Shown here one piece after another: positions 1 to 9,673 of a stretch of DNA of 42,841 nucleotides. The notes under the pieces are model-generated. The model did no database searches and was not told where the DNA came from. It saw only the letters and a list, made by a program, of their open reading frames with translations. This stretch comes from Tubiluchus corallicola (taxonomy: Eukaryota > Priapulida > Priapulimorpha > Priapulimorphida > Tubiluchidae), in NCBI GenBank assembly GCA_030141605.1, contig JAQGDQ010000834.1, positions 47,501 to 90,341 of the forward strand, written 5' to 3'. The translations under genes and the position numbers were made by a program. Within the stretch, counting starts at the first letter, position 1. The number at the start of each line of letters is the position of its first letter.

Positions 1-1011
1 CTCATTTACAACAAGGTTCTGATTGGTGGTTTTAAATTTAAAATAAAGAAAAAAACACATCCAAGGACACAAACATAAAAATTCGCAGATATATATACCA
101 TAATCGTACAAACATTGTGACTTAAAACATAAAGCAATAAGCAGAAACTGAAAAAAGAAAGTCAAGATTACAATCGCAAAAGAACTTAAAAGTAAGCAAA
201 CAAAGCAAGAAAGCTTTGATACCTTAAAAAAGCGAAATAAAAATACAAGCAACTGAAAAAATGTTATATAATGCAAAGTTAAAAATCAAAAATAAAGGCA
301 AATTAAAGCAACGACAAAAGCATTTAAATGCTCTACATTATGTGAAAAGTACTTCAAATTATTATACTTACAACAAACGTTTATTTGTACACGAATTATG
401 AGTATAGAAACACACATGTATTAAATCGCTCTTTTAAAAATGGAATCGTAATAATAATTATATAATAATAATAATTATGACGGTATTTATGACTTTATAT
501 AACAGCACACTTAGCATTTTTGTATTTTGAATTTGACAAACATTTTGTGTTTAGCACAATTATAATCATATAATTATATTGTTGTAAATGTTGTCAATGT
601 TACGAAACTGTAATTGATTGATTTTCTGACCTGTTAAAATTATTTGTTTTTCAACTGTTAACGTCTTGTACAATTGTATAAAGCCATTTATTTTAGTTCA
701 ACTTATCTGTTATTTTGCATACACTAACAAAAGACTTCAAGTAATTTAGATATTGATAACAAATATATTTTTCTTTAGTTACTAACACAATTTTTGTTAT
801 AAATTTATAATACTTATATTTTATATAACATGTCTTGCAACAAGCTGCTAACAGTGTCACTTGATTAACTAAATAAATATTAATGTCGTACAAATAGGGG
901 TGTCTGCTTGGTGACCTCTTGGTCTTTCGCCACCCCGTCTCAATGTAGTGTTTATCATCTTAAAGAAACATTGTATGTTATTATATGTTTAACTTGAAAT
1001 GAGACAAAGAA
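1..1011. other. AT-rich flank without a recognised gene
   Basis: The stretch is very AT-rich, with short TAA/ATA runs near 450-480, and stop codons are dense in all frames. The only listed open frame (66 codons, minus strand, 693-893) has low-complexity composition and no family resemblance. I see no RNA gene or transposon end here. Confidence 0.5.
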
Positions 1012-1056
1012 AATCTAATCTAATCTAATCTAATCTAATCTAATCTAATCTAATCT
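1012..1056. repeat. (TAATC)n microsatellite
   Basis: About nine head-to-tail copies of the pentamer TAATC are read directly. The tract lies a few hundred bases beyond the 3' end of the minus-strand gene at 1840-4026. Confidence 0.9.
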
Positions 1057-1617
1057 TCTTAGTAGTCACACAACTGCTCCGAAACCTGACCAGCGGCTTG
1101 AAGCAGCTTATATTTCAAATGAATAACCGTTCTTACAGTGTTTAACGAAAATTCAGCAACACTGGAACCATGGAACAATACTAAATGGATGGGTGGTCAA
1201 GAAGAAAACTACATAGTTTTATCTCATATACAGTACTTCTGATCATTTCACCATGCAGCAGCTGTTCACAGAGGATCTAAAAGTGGCTAAGACACCTCTG
1301 CCAAGTCAGCATCTCAATTTAGATGATTCTCTTTGAAAAGTTACGGTCCTGCCACAAGTATCTAACAGGTAGCCAAGCTATTGGCTGACGTTGCGTGCCA
1401 AATACCCGTTCGCCAAAATTTAAAAAAATTATGGAGACAGCATTTCTTAACAATATTTTATTAATGTTTATCTAAAAAAACTGAATTGAAGAAGATATAA
1501 TTCGAACCTAAATAATAAGAGTCTTACAACTTGACAATTGTAATTAAAAATATTTAAATTTGTTTGCTTGTTACATTTTCCAAATTTGAGTAAAACGGCA
1601 AAACAGCCACACGTTTG

Positions 1618-1623
1618 TTTATT
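1618..1623 (-). terminator. candidate polyadenylation signal AATAAA
   Basis: The plus strand reads TTTATT, giving AATAAA on the minus strand about 220 bases past the stop codon of the two-exon gene at 1840-4026. A second AATAAA lies at 1457-1462. The motif is common in AT-rich DNA, so the assignment is tentative. The rest of 1057-1839 looks like 3'UTR or flank and holds no gene I recognise. Confidence 0.35.
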
Positions 1624-1839
1624 TACATAATACTGTTAATTACAATCAAATCCACAAATTTAGAAGCAGATCAAAAAAGAATACAAAGTTTATGTGTAAA
1701 AATTAATTAGTTAATTTAAACTGGCTTTAAGAACAATTTCTAACTAAATTTTGTGTTCCACATAATAGCTGGCATAGAGGACAAGTGCTCCCTGCAGGAC
1801 GCCTAGCAACCTCTAGCAACTTCATTATCAACTTAATAC

Positions 1840-4026
1840 CTATCTAATAACCCAGTCAAATAAGTCATCTTCAGCATCAGCAGGTGAACTAAACACGTCT
1901 TCTGCAGGTGTCTGATGAGCACCTGAAAGTGATGCTCTGCGCATGCGCAGAATCCGCTTCCGACTGTTTCTGCATCCGGATGATGGTGATTTTCTCTCCG
2001 ATGCCACAGCCGCGCAATCTGAATTTTCCAGCTCTTGCAGCAGGTCAGGTGAGCTAATCTGCACAACGCCATCTGTAGGCGTTCTAGGGAAAATAGATTT
2101 TGCTGGAGTATGTTTGACATAGGGCTTGTTAGGTTTTCCTGACGGCAAGCAAGGAAGTGTGTTGGATGTTTGTTGTGTCAGCGGTGTACCGGGAACCACT
2201 TGTTCTTGATTCAAATATTTCACTGAAAAAAATACATCGTTTTTAGTGCTCGCAAAATAAAGTTACTAAGAGACATTTATCTCAACAGAATTGAATTCGA
2301 TTACAAGTATTCAAGTGAGCTGAGCCAAATAGCTGCTAAGCAACTCAAATTTGTACTATAAGTACAACCAGTCAAAATTAATAATGTAAACTCTTGGGTT
2401 CAATTCCTGATAAGTTATTGTTGTGTATAGAAGAGTAGAAATTTCAGCTTCACATTATTATTTAATTATCGTTAAAGGAAAACAGGATGATTTTTCATAT
2501 ACTACCCCATTTTCAAGTACGATCAAAACTACACATTTTAACACATTAATGCTGCAAAAACGTTTCTGATAATTAAATAATAGATTAATATCTTAATTAA
2601 CAGCGGGCGAGCCGAACTATTGATGACATCAAAAACTAACGTAATTTTTAACAGAAAAATATTCTACGAGCGTGTTGCGAAACAGAAAATTGAAGTACAG
2701 TGTTAGTGTAAGATATTCAGTGTGTTGTACTAAACTAGGCAAGTTCTAAGATAAAAATTCAAATTTCAAATTTACCGCTATGCTCACGCATGAGCTGTTG
2801 AATGTGTGCAGTTCGTCGGAAACTAACACATCTGAATTGAGAAGTACAGCACCTGTTTTTGGTGCTATGCGTTTCCGAAATGCAGGCTCTAGTGCCCGTC
2901 TAACTAGCGAACGGCGAAATGCACGTAACAGCGAAGAACTAGTGGCGCGAACGTGGAATTGTGTTTGTGTGGTAATAATTCTTTCACGTAAGTCATTTTG
3001 AAAAAAATAATATGCTTTCTTTCAATGTTTTAAAGAGTAGATTGTTTTGACCTACAGTTTAACATTGGGTCCAGTTTTGCTTTAACAATGTATGTTTTTG
3101 TGCTAGGACAATTAAGAAAACCCAAGACCATGGGGACATGCAGTTCATTGTACGACATATGAAGTCGTGAACGAAGGTGAAATACTTGCAAAAAGTTAAA
3201 TAAATTTAAAAACATTAGTCTGAGAACAAAATAAATAAGCTGGTTTATGAAACCTGGCATTTATTTAGCGAAAACATTCACAGTAAAACACTCAATACAT
3301 AGCTGTGAGACTCCAGAGAAGGCAGAACGTTTTGACTACTCTTGAGTGTTTTATTGTGAAAATAAATAGGTTAACTAAGACAGGAAAACAAAGTTCAAGA
3401 TCTACTCAACATATTCCACAAACGTTAAAAAAATCAGCACAGTGGAACAAATTTGAAATGATATTATACGTATTGCAGCGATCGCTACGCACTCCCCCTT
3501 CCGTAGGCTCAATCAAACAATAGTCAAACCTCTACACGGCTCACCTTGGAACTCTAAAAAAAGATGACGTTAAGCGAGGTTAGCATTGTAATATGGGTCA
3601 TATTAATGCATACGCAAATAAAGGCATTTTCTTCTGTTAAAAATTTAGGCGTTAAGAAAGGTTGGCGTTATAAAGAGGGGGGAGGGGGGGCAATAAAACG
3701 AGGTTTGACTGTAGATGCTCAGCTCAGGAATTTGTAACGTGTTTACGGGATAAACTACAAACCTATCATTAGTTTTAAAATAAACTGAAAATTTTTATTG
3801 TAATATTATACTCACTTGGTGTTGCAATGTAAAGATACGGGCTAGGTAACAACGGCACCCACGTCCTGCTAACGCTATTCGGACTTCTACAGTTGCTGAT
3901 GTCTGGTACAGCAGACGGCGGCGAACGACATGCAGAATGTCGAAGCAAAGGTGTTTGCGGGACATTTTGCACAGGAGAATTCACGGACATTTGCTGGTCT
4001 AATCGCCAATTAGCTCGCATGCCCAT
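1840..4026 (-). CDS. Two-exon gene for an unrecognised Ser/Thr-Pro-rich protein of 197 residues
   Basis: Exon 1 is complement(3816..4026) and exon 2 complement(1840..2222), with a 1,593 bp intron. The start ATG at 4026 has an in-frame TGA directly upstream. Exon 1 ends CCAA before GTGAGT; exon 2 follows TTTTTTCAG. The junction splits an ATG codon (A from exon 1, TG from exon 2) and keeps one frame: 70 + 1 + 126 residues. The protein is rich in Ser-Pro and Thr-Pro sites, about 13 in all (for example VNSPV, PQTPL, CRSPPS, HTPAK, FPRTP, SSPDL, QTPAE), which suggests a substrate of proline-directed kinases. A basic cluster (RNSRKRILRMRRASL) near residue 170 could be a nuclear localisation signal overlapping an RRxS kinase site. 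The tail is acidic and ends DDLFDWVIR. There is no signal peptide, membrane segment or recognisable domain; it is probably disordered. I do not recognise the family, so function is unknown. Matched splice sites, phase and composition make a real gene likely. Confidence 0.72.
2472..3085 (+). mobile_element. Family A MITE copy 1, inside the intron of the 1840-4026 gene
   Basis: This 614 bp element is bounded by TTAA at both ends. Its left end reads TTAAAGGAAAACAGGATGA and its right end, reversed, TTAAAGCAAAACTGGACCC, an imperfect terminal inverted repeat. Related copies lie at 11155, 13844, 23150 and 38910. The open frame at 2780-3001 is internal to the repeat and not a gene. TTAA targets are typical of piggyBac-type transposons, but no transposase is present, so the superfamily is inferred. 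Confidence 0.85.
3523..3711. mobile_element. Small pogo/Tigger-like MITE (TA target)
   Basis: The left end GTCAAACCTC and right end GAGGTTTGACTG form a terminal inverted repeat, and TA dinucleotides flank both sides (3521-3522, 3712-3713). Inside are GTTAAGCGAGG and GGCGTTATAAAGAGG motifs like those of Tigger/pogo elements. It lies in the intron of the 1840-4026 gene, about 100 bp from the splice donor. It has no coding capacity. Confidence 0.7.
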
Positions 4027-4080
4027 TCAGCTTTCAAGAGGGAAGACTATAGATATAATGCGAAAAAATGCGGATTACTG

Positions 4081-6100
4081 AACAAAATTACCGGACGTTT
4101 CAGCTATCACGTGATCTAATGCAAGTGTCAAGACTGTGAATGATGGATGCAACAGTTCTGTATACTTTCTATTTAAGAGTGGCGTGAGGACCACAGTGTT
4201 TGTGTGTTATCCTCGACTGTCACTGAGTCTGATAGTCTGTCTAATGTGTCCATCGAAAATACGACAGTTTATTGTTTACGATAAACTACAGACTTTGCAG
4301 TAGCAACCAAATTATCGTAAACGTAATTGTATATGTAACATTATATAATAATAACAATTATAGTCTTCTAACTAACTTGTAATATTTGATATAAATGAAA
4401 TTTTTAATATAAATTATGTTCCATGTAATGTATAATTAATGGGGTCTAATACATACGTGTAATGCCATGTCATATATGATAAACACTGTATGTTTGTATG
4501 TGTGATATATTTTAACCTATCAGCTATAAAATAATAACAGGAAAGGGGTAGGAATTGTGATTTTTCATTCATCATCTCATTTTCTCGAGTGCTTTTTATT
4601 TTATGTGAACTTTGAATCTGTTTTATAAGCATGTGTGCACATTTATGCGTAATACTATAATCGTTTTTCTATTCATTGAATAAATAAATTATCGCAGTCA
4701 GCCAGTAACAAAGGTAGCGTCATTAAGTCCTAAGACAGGCGAAATTAATTAGGCTATAAACAACACTAATTACGCAACTAGTCGAGAGCCTGGTATCTAT
4801 TGTTCACGTCTTTGAGAATAGTTAAACTGATCTACACTTAGGATTTTAGGGACCAGTGTAAAATGCGAAATTAGTATTACAATGAATTTTTACCCAGAAC
4901 AGTAGCTAGTTTGGAGAAAAGCGGATTCAAACAGTTGACCGCCGCCTAGGTTTCACCTAGGAAATCGGCAAGCCGAAAAAATGCATTAAATTTAGAACCA
5001 AAAGCATTTCTTTTGGATGCACAGGCTCAAATTGTGACTAATGCTTAACAAGTACATCTGGTTGGTAATTTGGTATAGAATTTAGCGTTACTTCCGGTTT
5101 ATTTTAATAAGTATTATGGCTCGTTTGTCTCAGCATAACTCTGGACACTTCTGTCTGGCAGACAAGCAATTTGTCATGTTAAATTCAGCTTTACACTTTA
5201 CAGTCACTATGAAATTGCATCAATTTTGACGACAGCGGCAGGCATTCCAAGTTTCTATGCCTGTTCTTTGTTGCACCTACACCTGTTTACAAAGTCAATC
5301 ATTCTCAAGCCTAATTAGCAAGTGAATGGGTGACTGAGAGAGAAATTGGTTCTGCTATGTTGCTTCAGACTAGTTCTCTAGCTCAGAAAAGACGCAGAAT
5401 GTAAATAACAGACATGAAACGATTTAGTATTTCATTTTAAATTTTCTGTGACTGGCGTTTACCTAGGTCCCGGTCCCGCTATTAAGTGTTGGACAGAACT
5501 TGCAGTATGCCCAGCTACAAAGGAAAAATGCTGTAGACAAAATTGTGATTGTTTACTGCAGTGCAAATCAAAAGACAAAGTTGAAATTAGAAGTTAAGTC
5601 GCACTTTATTTACTTACCATATGAGTTTACTGTAAGAATGCGGCTTTGTACAGCAAAATATACTTAATTTAATACAAAAATGTTAGCTCAACCCTTACTA
5701 GTATTCAACAGCGCTAGTAGGCCTATCATTAAATCAAGCTAATCTATGACAGCACTCATCCTACTGTCTATGCTTAGCAACTAATGTTCAAAGCTTACTT
5801 GGCCTATATCATAATTTATTAACTGTCAGCTTTACACACAGTATACAACTATGCCACAAACGTGTCTAATAAATTATTAAACAACATTCAACAAAGTAGC
5901 CTGACCCAGTTGAAAACAAAACCCACTGAGAATGATTTGCAGCATTATGAAAAATCATCAGTGCCTTGCAAAAATCAAACTGTTCACACTGATTAACCCT
6001 TATAAAAGTAACTAAAATGTATATATCTCATATGAGCTACCTTTGTTTAAGATAAGTTACTAGCTTCTGCCTCATGTTTTAATGCTGATGGCTATCATAC
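4081..6100. other. Unique-looking intergenic DNA upstream of the two-exon gene
   Basis: This is the 5' flank of the minus-strand gene starting at 4026. It contains AT-rich stretches, a short CCTAGG inverted repeat near 4945-4960 and no open frame that resembles a protein. I found no transposon termini or RNA gene in it. Any promoter or 5'UTR exon of the gene would lie near 4030-4300 but cannot be placed. Confidence 0.4.
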
Positions 6101-6621
6101 CAGTGGCGGCTTGTAGCTAAAACTGCTGAGGTTCTGTATCAAAAAAATTTTAGCCGCTGATTGAAACAAACATGCGTAATTTTAATGTTGTAATTTGTAA
6201 TTGTAATTTTAAACAAACAAACATATGAAAGCTCATACATAAACTTGATAATAACCAAAACAAAAATTTTTTGCTTACGAACAACCTAAATTGACGCAGT
6301 TCAAGAATATACCAGTACACAGTTTTTAAGCACGTGACAACTGACAAACTGTGTGAGCACCAGTACTTTTTCTGCCTAGCAGCAGTTGTTAGCAATGCAG
6401 CATACAGCCTGTTATTTCATACACGTGCGCATGCGCACAACAGCCAAACACGCCACTGTGCTGGGCTCTGAAGCAAACAGTATTACCTTCACGTGCTCTG
6501 GACGTACAAGTATAAACAAAGAACTAAAGAGAAAAGATTTAGTATACTGAATATTATCTATAATATTGAGTGAAAACGGGGGTGTTGCAGTTCCACAGTA
6601 TCTATACACGAGCCGCCACTG
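6101..6621. mobile_element. hAT-type non-autonomous element, 521 bp
   Basis: The ends CAGTGGCGGCTTGTAGC and, reversed from the right, CAGTGGCGGCTCGTGTA are inverted repeats of the hAT type (CAGTGGCGGC). ATCATAC(C) occurs directly outside both ends (left about 6094-6101, right 6622-6629), consistent with a 7-8 bp target duplication. The minus-strand ORFs inside (6150-6395, 6412-6723) show no transposase motifs. Confidence 0.8.
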
Positions 6622-6629
6622 ATCATACC

Positions 6630-7580
6630 AGTATGAAAATAAATTCTCAATAGTTTTTAAGCTGCAAAAAATCCCAATGAGTTTTACTTCCAGCAAACTC
6701 CTTATGCAAACGTAATTATACAAAATAAAAAAACTTAGTAATAATACTTCAAATGACCATTATCATGATTATCTAACCTACAACCCCATTCAGCAGATAT
6801 GTGCAAGCATATTATATTATTAATATTATTTAATATTATATTATTTATAATTATATTACACTACAAATAGTCATATTCATGAAAAACTGCAGAGAAGCTT
6901 TTTCATTGTTGCCTGAATGATAGATAGCTAGTTAAAAATGACCAAAATAAGGACAAAGCTGTTCAGTATTTAACAGTAAAGCTTTTAATGGCAGTGAACG
7001 AAATCACGTGAACAGCATTTACAATGTTGTTAATTAATTAATTAATTATTATAATCAATCGTGCATCATTAAGATGATTAATGATTAAGATGCGTTTACT
7101 TTAACAGCATAATAATAATAATTATTATTATTATTATAATTATACACGTACTGTGCGCCCAGATTGTATAACAGAGTTGTGAATTGTCATCAATAATACA
7201 TCACAAGAATATAGTTTCATTACTTTGTTATTCTCGAGTATGGTTCTGCAATCGTACGTATGATCTACAAAAATATTTTTAGAGCTAGCTCACCGCAGGT
7301 ATAAAGATTCACAGGCCTTTTACAACTTCCCAGGTTTCAAAAATAAACATTTTACCTGAGGTCGTATGGAGTATTCACCTAGCAGACAAGTTTTGAAAAT
7401 ACATTGTAAATTGGTATAACTATGGCACGAATGTGCGAATTTTAAAAATTGGCGTCACTGTTTTGACGAGCTTCAGTAGTCTGTATCCAATTTTGTTATA
7501 AAAGCAGCAACAGGCATGAGGCAGAGGAGAGAAGCCAGTTCATCCAACGTTAACATAAACTTATGTGGGAAGCCCACATG
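6630..7580. other. AT-rich intergenic DNA
   Basis: This holds AT/TTA microsatellite runs (about 6810-6860 and 7100-7145) and TAAT repeats near 7030. No coding or transposon signal is visible. Confidence 0.4.
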
Positions 7581-7584
7581 GACA

Positions 7585-7848
7585 TCATAAACAAGTACGC
7601 TGGGGCTCTGGAAATCGTAGTACGGACAAACTAGCTTTGCTGCTGGCGTGAATTTCTTGCCGTTTTGAAGTTGGAGGCACAGAGGTGCAAGACGTTTGCT
7701 GCTTTGTTTTCAAAAAAAGTGCTAAAACCATGATGCCGGCCAGTAACACACATGCACAGAAGATATAGCTATTCTGAAATTTGATAGTTATCGCTGAAGC
7801 ATTTTCCAATGGACGTATCAATGGTAAATATCTCTGTCTCATTGACAT
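7585..7848 (-). CDS. Weak candidate ORF with one membrane segment
   Basis: The frame is open from about 7926 to the TGA at 7585-7587; the first in-frame ATG is at 7848, giving 87 codons. It holds a convincing hydrophobic stretch (YIFCACVLLAGIMVLALFL) followed by a Lys/Arg- and Ser-rich tail, the layout of a single-pass membrane protein or a C-terminal exon. The open frame upstream of the ATG is also hydrophobic (FIIIIVV). I see no clear splice acceptor and recognise no family. It lies about 1 kb downstream of the CMTM gene on the same strand. Chance is a real alternative. Confidence 0.22.
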   Translation of the reverse strand: MSMRQRYLPLIRPLENASAITIKFQNSYIFCACVLLAGIMVLALFLKTKQQTSCTSVPPTSKRQEIHASSKASLSVLRFPEPQRTCL

Positions 7849-7938
7849 CGACACAATACTCCACTTTAGATGGCTATACTTCAAGACGTCGACGACAATA
7901 ATGATGATGAAAGTGAGGACATGGATTTAGACACGGAT

Positions 7939-8866
7939 CGTGGATGTAATGTCAGAATTCTGATGGATTGTTGAAACCGTGGTTGGTCGTTTCCGCTTTT
8001 CAGACGATCCCTGAGTTGGCGCCACGGTGGCATGGAGGTTTCCACTCTTGCTTGTTACGTAAAAATAATAGCAAGCCGAACACCTTCAGTGAACATTTAA
8101 ATTTAATTATTCTCTTCTTAAAACGTTTAAGCTGCATTATTAAGTTGTATAAGCTGTACCTGCAGATTTAATTCAATTTCTTTTAATTTATGTAGCAATA
8201 TTCAGCAGAATAATAATAATATAAGGGCATAGATGTACACTTACGTTGCATTTTACAACATAATGCAGAGGAGAACCAATGTGGGCTGTTTGTCAAAGAT
8301 AATAATTGTCTGATATTTTAATTTTTAATAATTTAACTGCAAGACCGGCACAAGAAAAAAATGAATTTATGAAAGACCGCCTACACGGCAGCTTTACTGA
8401 ATGCCCCAAAAAAGTATCAATTTTTACAGTTTAATATTACACGAATTAAAATAGTTTCAAACACGATCTTAAAATTACCAAAGCAGTATTGAGGAGCTTT
8501 GTGATCATGATTATCAATAAACAGCAATGTAAAATTAAAAAAATTAAAAGAAAAGCACTTCCATGATTGAATAATTTGCCATGTTCTTGTTTATAAGTTC
8601 AGTAGCTAAGAACCCTTGGTTTTGCAGTGTAAACACGTATATTCCGCAAGATGCAAGACCACATCGGTCAAGGCTGTAAAATGGACTGTTATTTTAAAAA
8701 TTATAACATCTATTTGATTTTGCCAGCTCCTTTGTAAGCACCGGTCAAACTCCTAAAAGCAAATGTCATCAAAACTCGACAAAGTCCATATAATGATGGA
8801 GCATTTTTAAACAGACCTTTGAACTATTTTGATTAATATTTTAACAAAAGATGGCACTACAGTCAG
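7939..8866. other. Intergenic DNA including the 3' flank of the CMTM-like gene
   Basis: No gene or transposon end is recognised. The part next to 8866 is presumably 3'UTR of the minus-strand CMTM-like gene; ATTAAA on the minus strand at 8430-8435 is a possible polyadenylation signal, with low certainty. Confidence 0.4.
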
Positions 8867-9445
8867 TTAATATCGAGACGCCTCCACTGTCGCCGTTGAT
8901 GTCGTTGTTTGGCTAGACTGAGAGCGAATAACTTGCGGTGCCTCTCCTGCCCGCCAGGCGCGGAACTTGAAGTAGGCATCCACAGCATAGGCGATCATTG
9001 CGCAAAAGCCGAAAAACGCTCCAGCACCCCAACCAGCATGCCTGTGTCGACAACCATACTTGCTGCAGTACACTGCGACGCAGATGGAGGCAATGAGGAA
9101 GAAGATGGCCCACACAAGACAATAGATGAACTCGATCAGATACCATGGCACCTTGTATAAGTACCCCACAACATGGAACAGGTATAATATTAGGAGAATC
9201 AAGGTAACAACAAAACCGACGACAGCCACGAATTCATAAAAGGGATCTCCGCCGATACTGCTCCTGTAACTTGCAGAATATCCTACGGAGGCTACACATA
9301 TAAGACCAATGATATCCAATATTATCTGAACTATCTTCAGGATTCCAGGTATTGTGCGCAGATACGCCGGATCAAAATAAGGTTTTGTCGTCTGGGTCCT
9401 GGTTGTTGTTACTGTAGTGGTCCTCGTTCCAGATGCGTCCGCCAT
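8867..9445 (-). CDS. CKLF-like MARVEL transmembrane (CMTM4/6/8-like) protein, 192 residues
   Basis: This is a four-pass membrane protein of the MARVEL/CMTM family, whose members act in membrane apposition, vesicle trafficking and surface-protein stability. A Thr-rich cytoplasmic head (1-20) precedes FDPAYLRT (24-31), the conserved lead-in to helix 1. Four hydrophobic segments follow at about 34-54, 69-91, 101-127 and 139-159, then a short Ser/Thr-rich tail ending EASRY. Motifs such as LRTIPGILKIVQIIL, FFLIASICVAV and GFCAMIAYAVDAYFKF match the CMTM4/6/8 pattern, and the length is typical. The CDS has no intron. The start is supported by in-frame TAA and TAG just upstream and an AAAATGG context, which also resembles a YY1 site. 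A pyrimidine-rich CAG at 9467-9469 upstream suggests a spliced (or trans-spliced) 5'UTR. Paralogue identity is not resolvable. Confidence 0.93.
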   Translation of the reverse strand: MADASGTRTTTVTTTRTQTTKPYFDPAYLRTIPGILKIVQIILDIIGLICVASVGYSASYRSSIGGDPFYEFVAVVGFVVTLILLILYLFHVVGYLYKVPWYLIEFIYCLVWAIFFLIASICVAVYCSKYGCRHRHAGWGAGAFFGFCAMIAYAVDAYFKFRAWRAGEAPQVIRSQSSQTTTSTATVEASRY

Positions 9446-9466
9446 TTTGACAGAGCTCTATTAAAC

Positions 9467-9480
9467 CTGAAAAATTAAAA
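9467..9480 (-). promoter_or_regulatory. Probable 3' splice acceptor in the CMTM-like 5'UTR
   Basis: On the minus strand TTTTAATTTTTCAG ends at 9467, about 20 bases before the CMTM-like start codon. It has a polypyrimidine tract and AG. It implies a non-coding first exon further upstream or a spliced-leader acceptor; no matching donor could be assigned. Confidence 0.5.
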
Positions 9481-9587
9481 CGCGAGTTAAATTTTGAACA
9501 AACGCTGACGAAACCTTCTTTACAGAATTATCTCAGGCGAAAGCTTACAATTCCCTACACACAAGAAATTAGATCGTGAAGAAGATT

Positions 9588-9673
9588 AGGGTTAGGGTTA
9601 GGATTAGGGCTGGGATTAGGGTTGTGGTTGGGATTAGGGTTAGGGTTGTGGTTGGGTTAGGGCTAGGGTTACG
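9588..9673 (+). repeat. Degenerate interstitial telomere-like (TTAGGG)n tract
   Basis: About 14 units of TTAGGG and variants (GGTTGTGG, TTGGGA, CTAGGG) run in tandem. The tract lies about 140 bp upstream of the CMTM-like start codon, so probably in its 5' intron or promoter. TTAGGG is the ancestral animal telomere repeat; the degeneracy says this is internal, not a chromosome end. Confidence 0.88.

Noticed and set aside
1833-2120. 95-codon ORF on the minus strand
   Set aside because: It overlaps exon 2 of the two-exon gene in another frame and lacks splice-phase support.
8909-9160. Plus-strand and alternative minus-strand ORFs over the CMTM-like gene
   Set aside because: They are shadows of the CMTM-like CDS, which alone has the membrane helices and family motifs.
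9588-9673. A true chromosome end
   Set aside because: The repeats are degenerate and flanked on both sides by ordinary sequence with a gene next to them.
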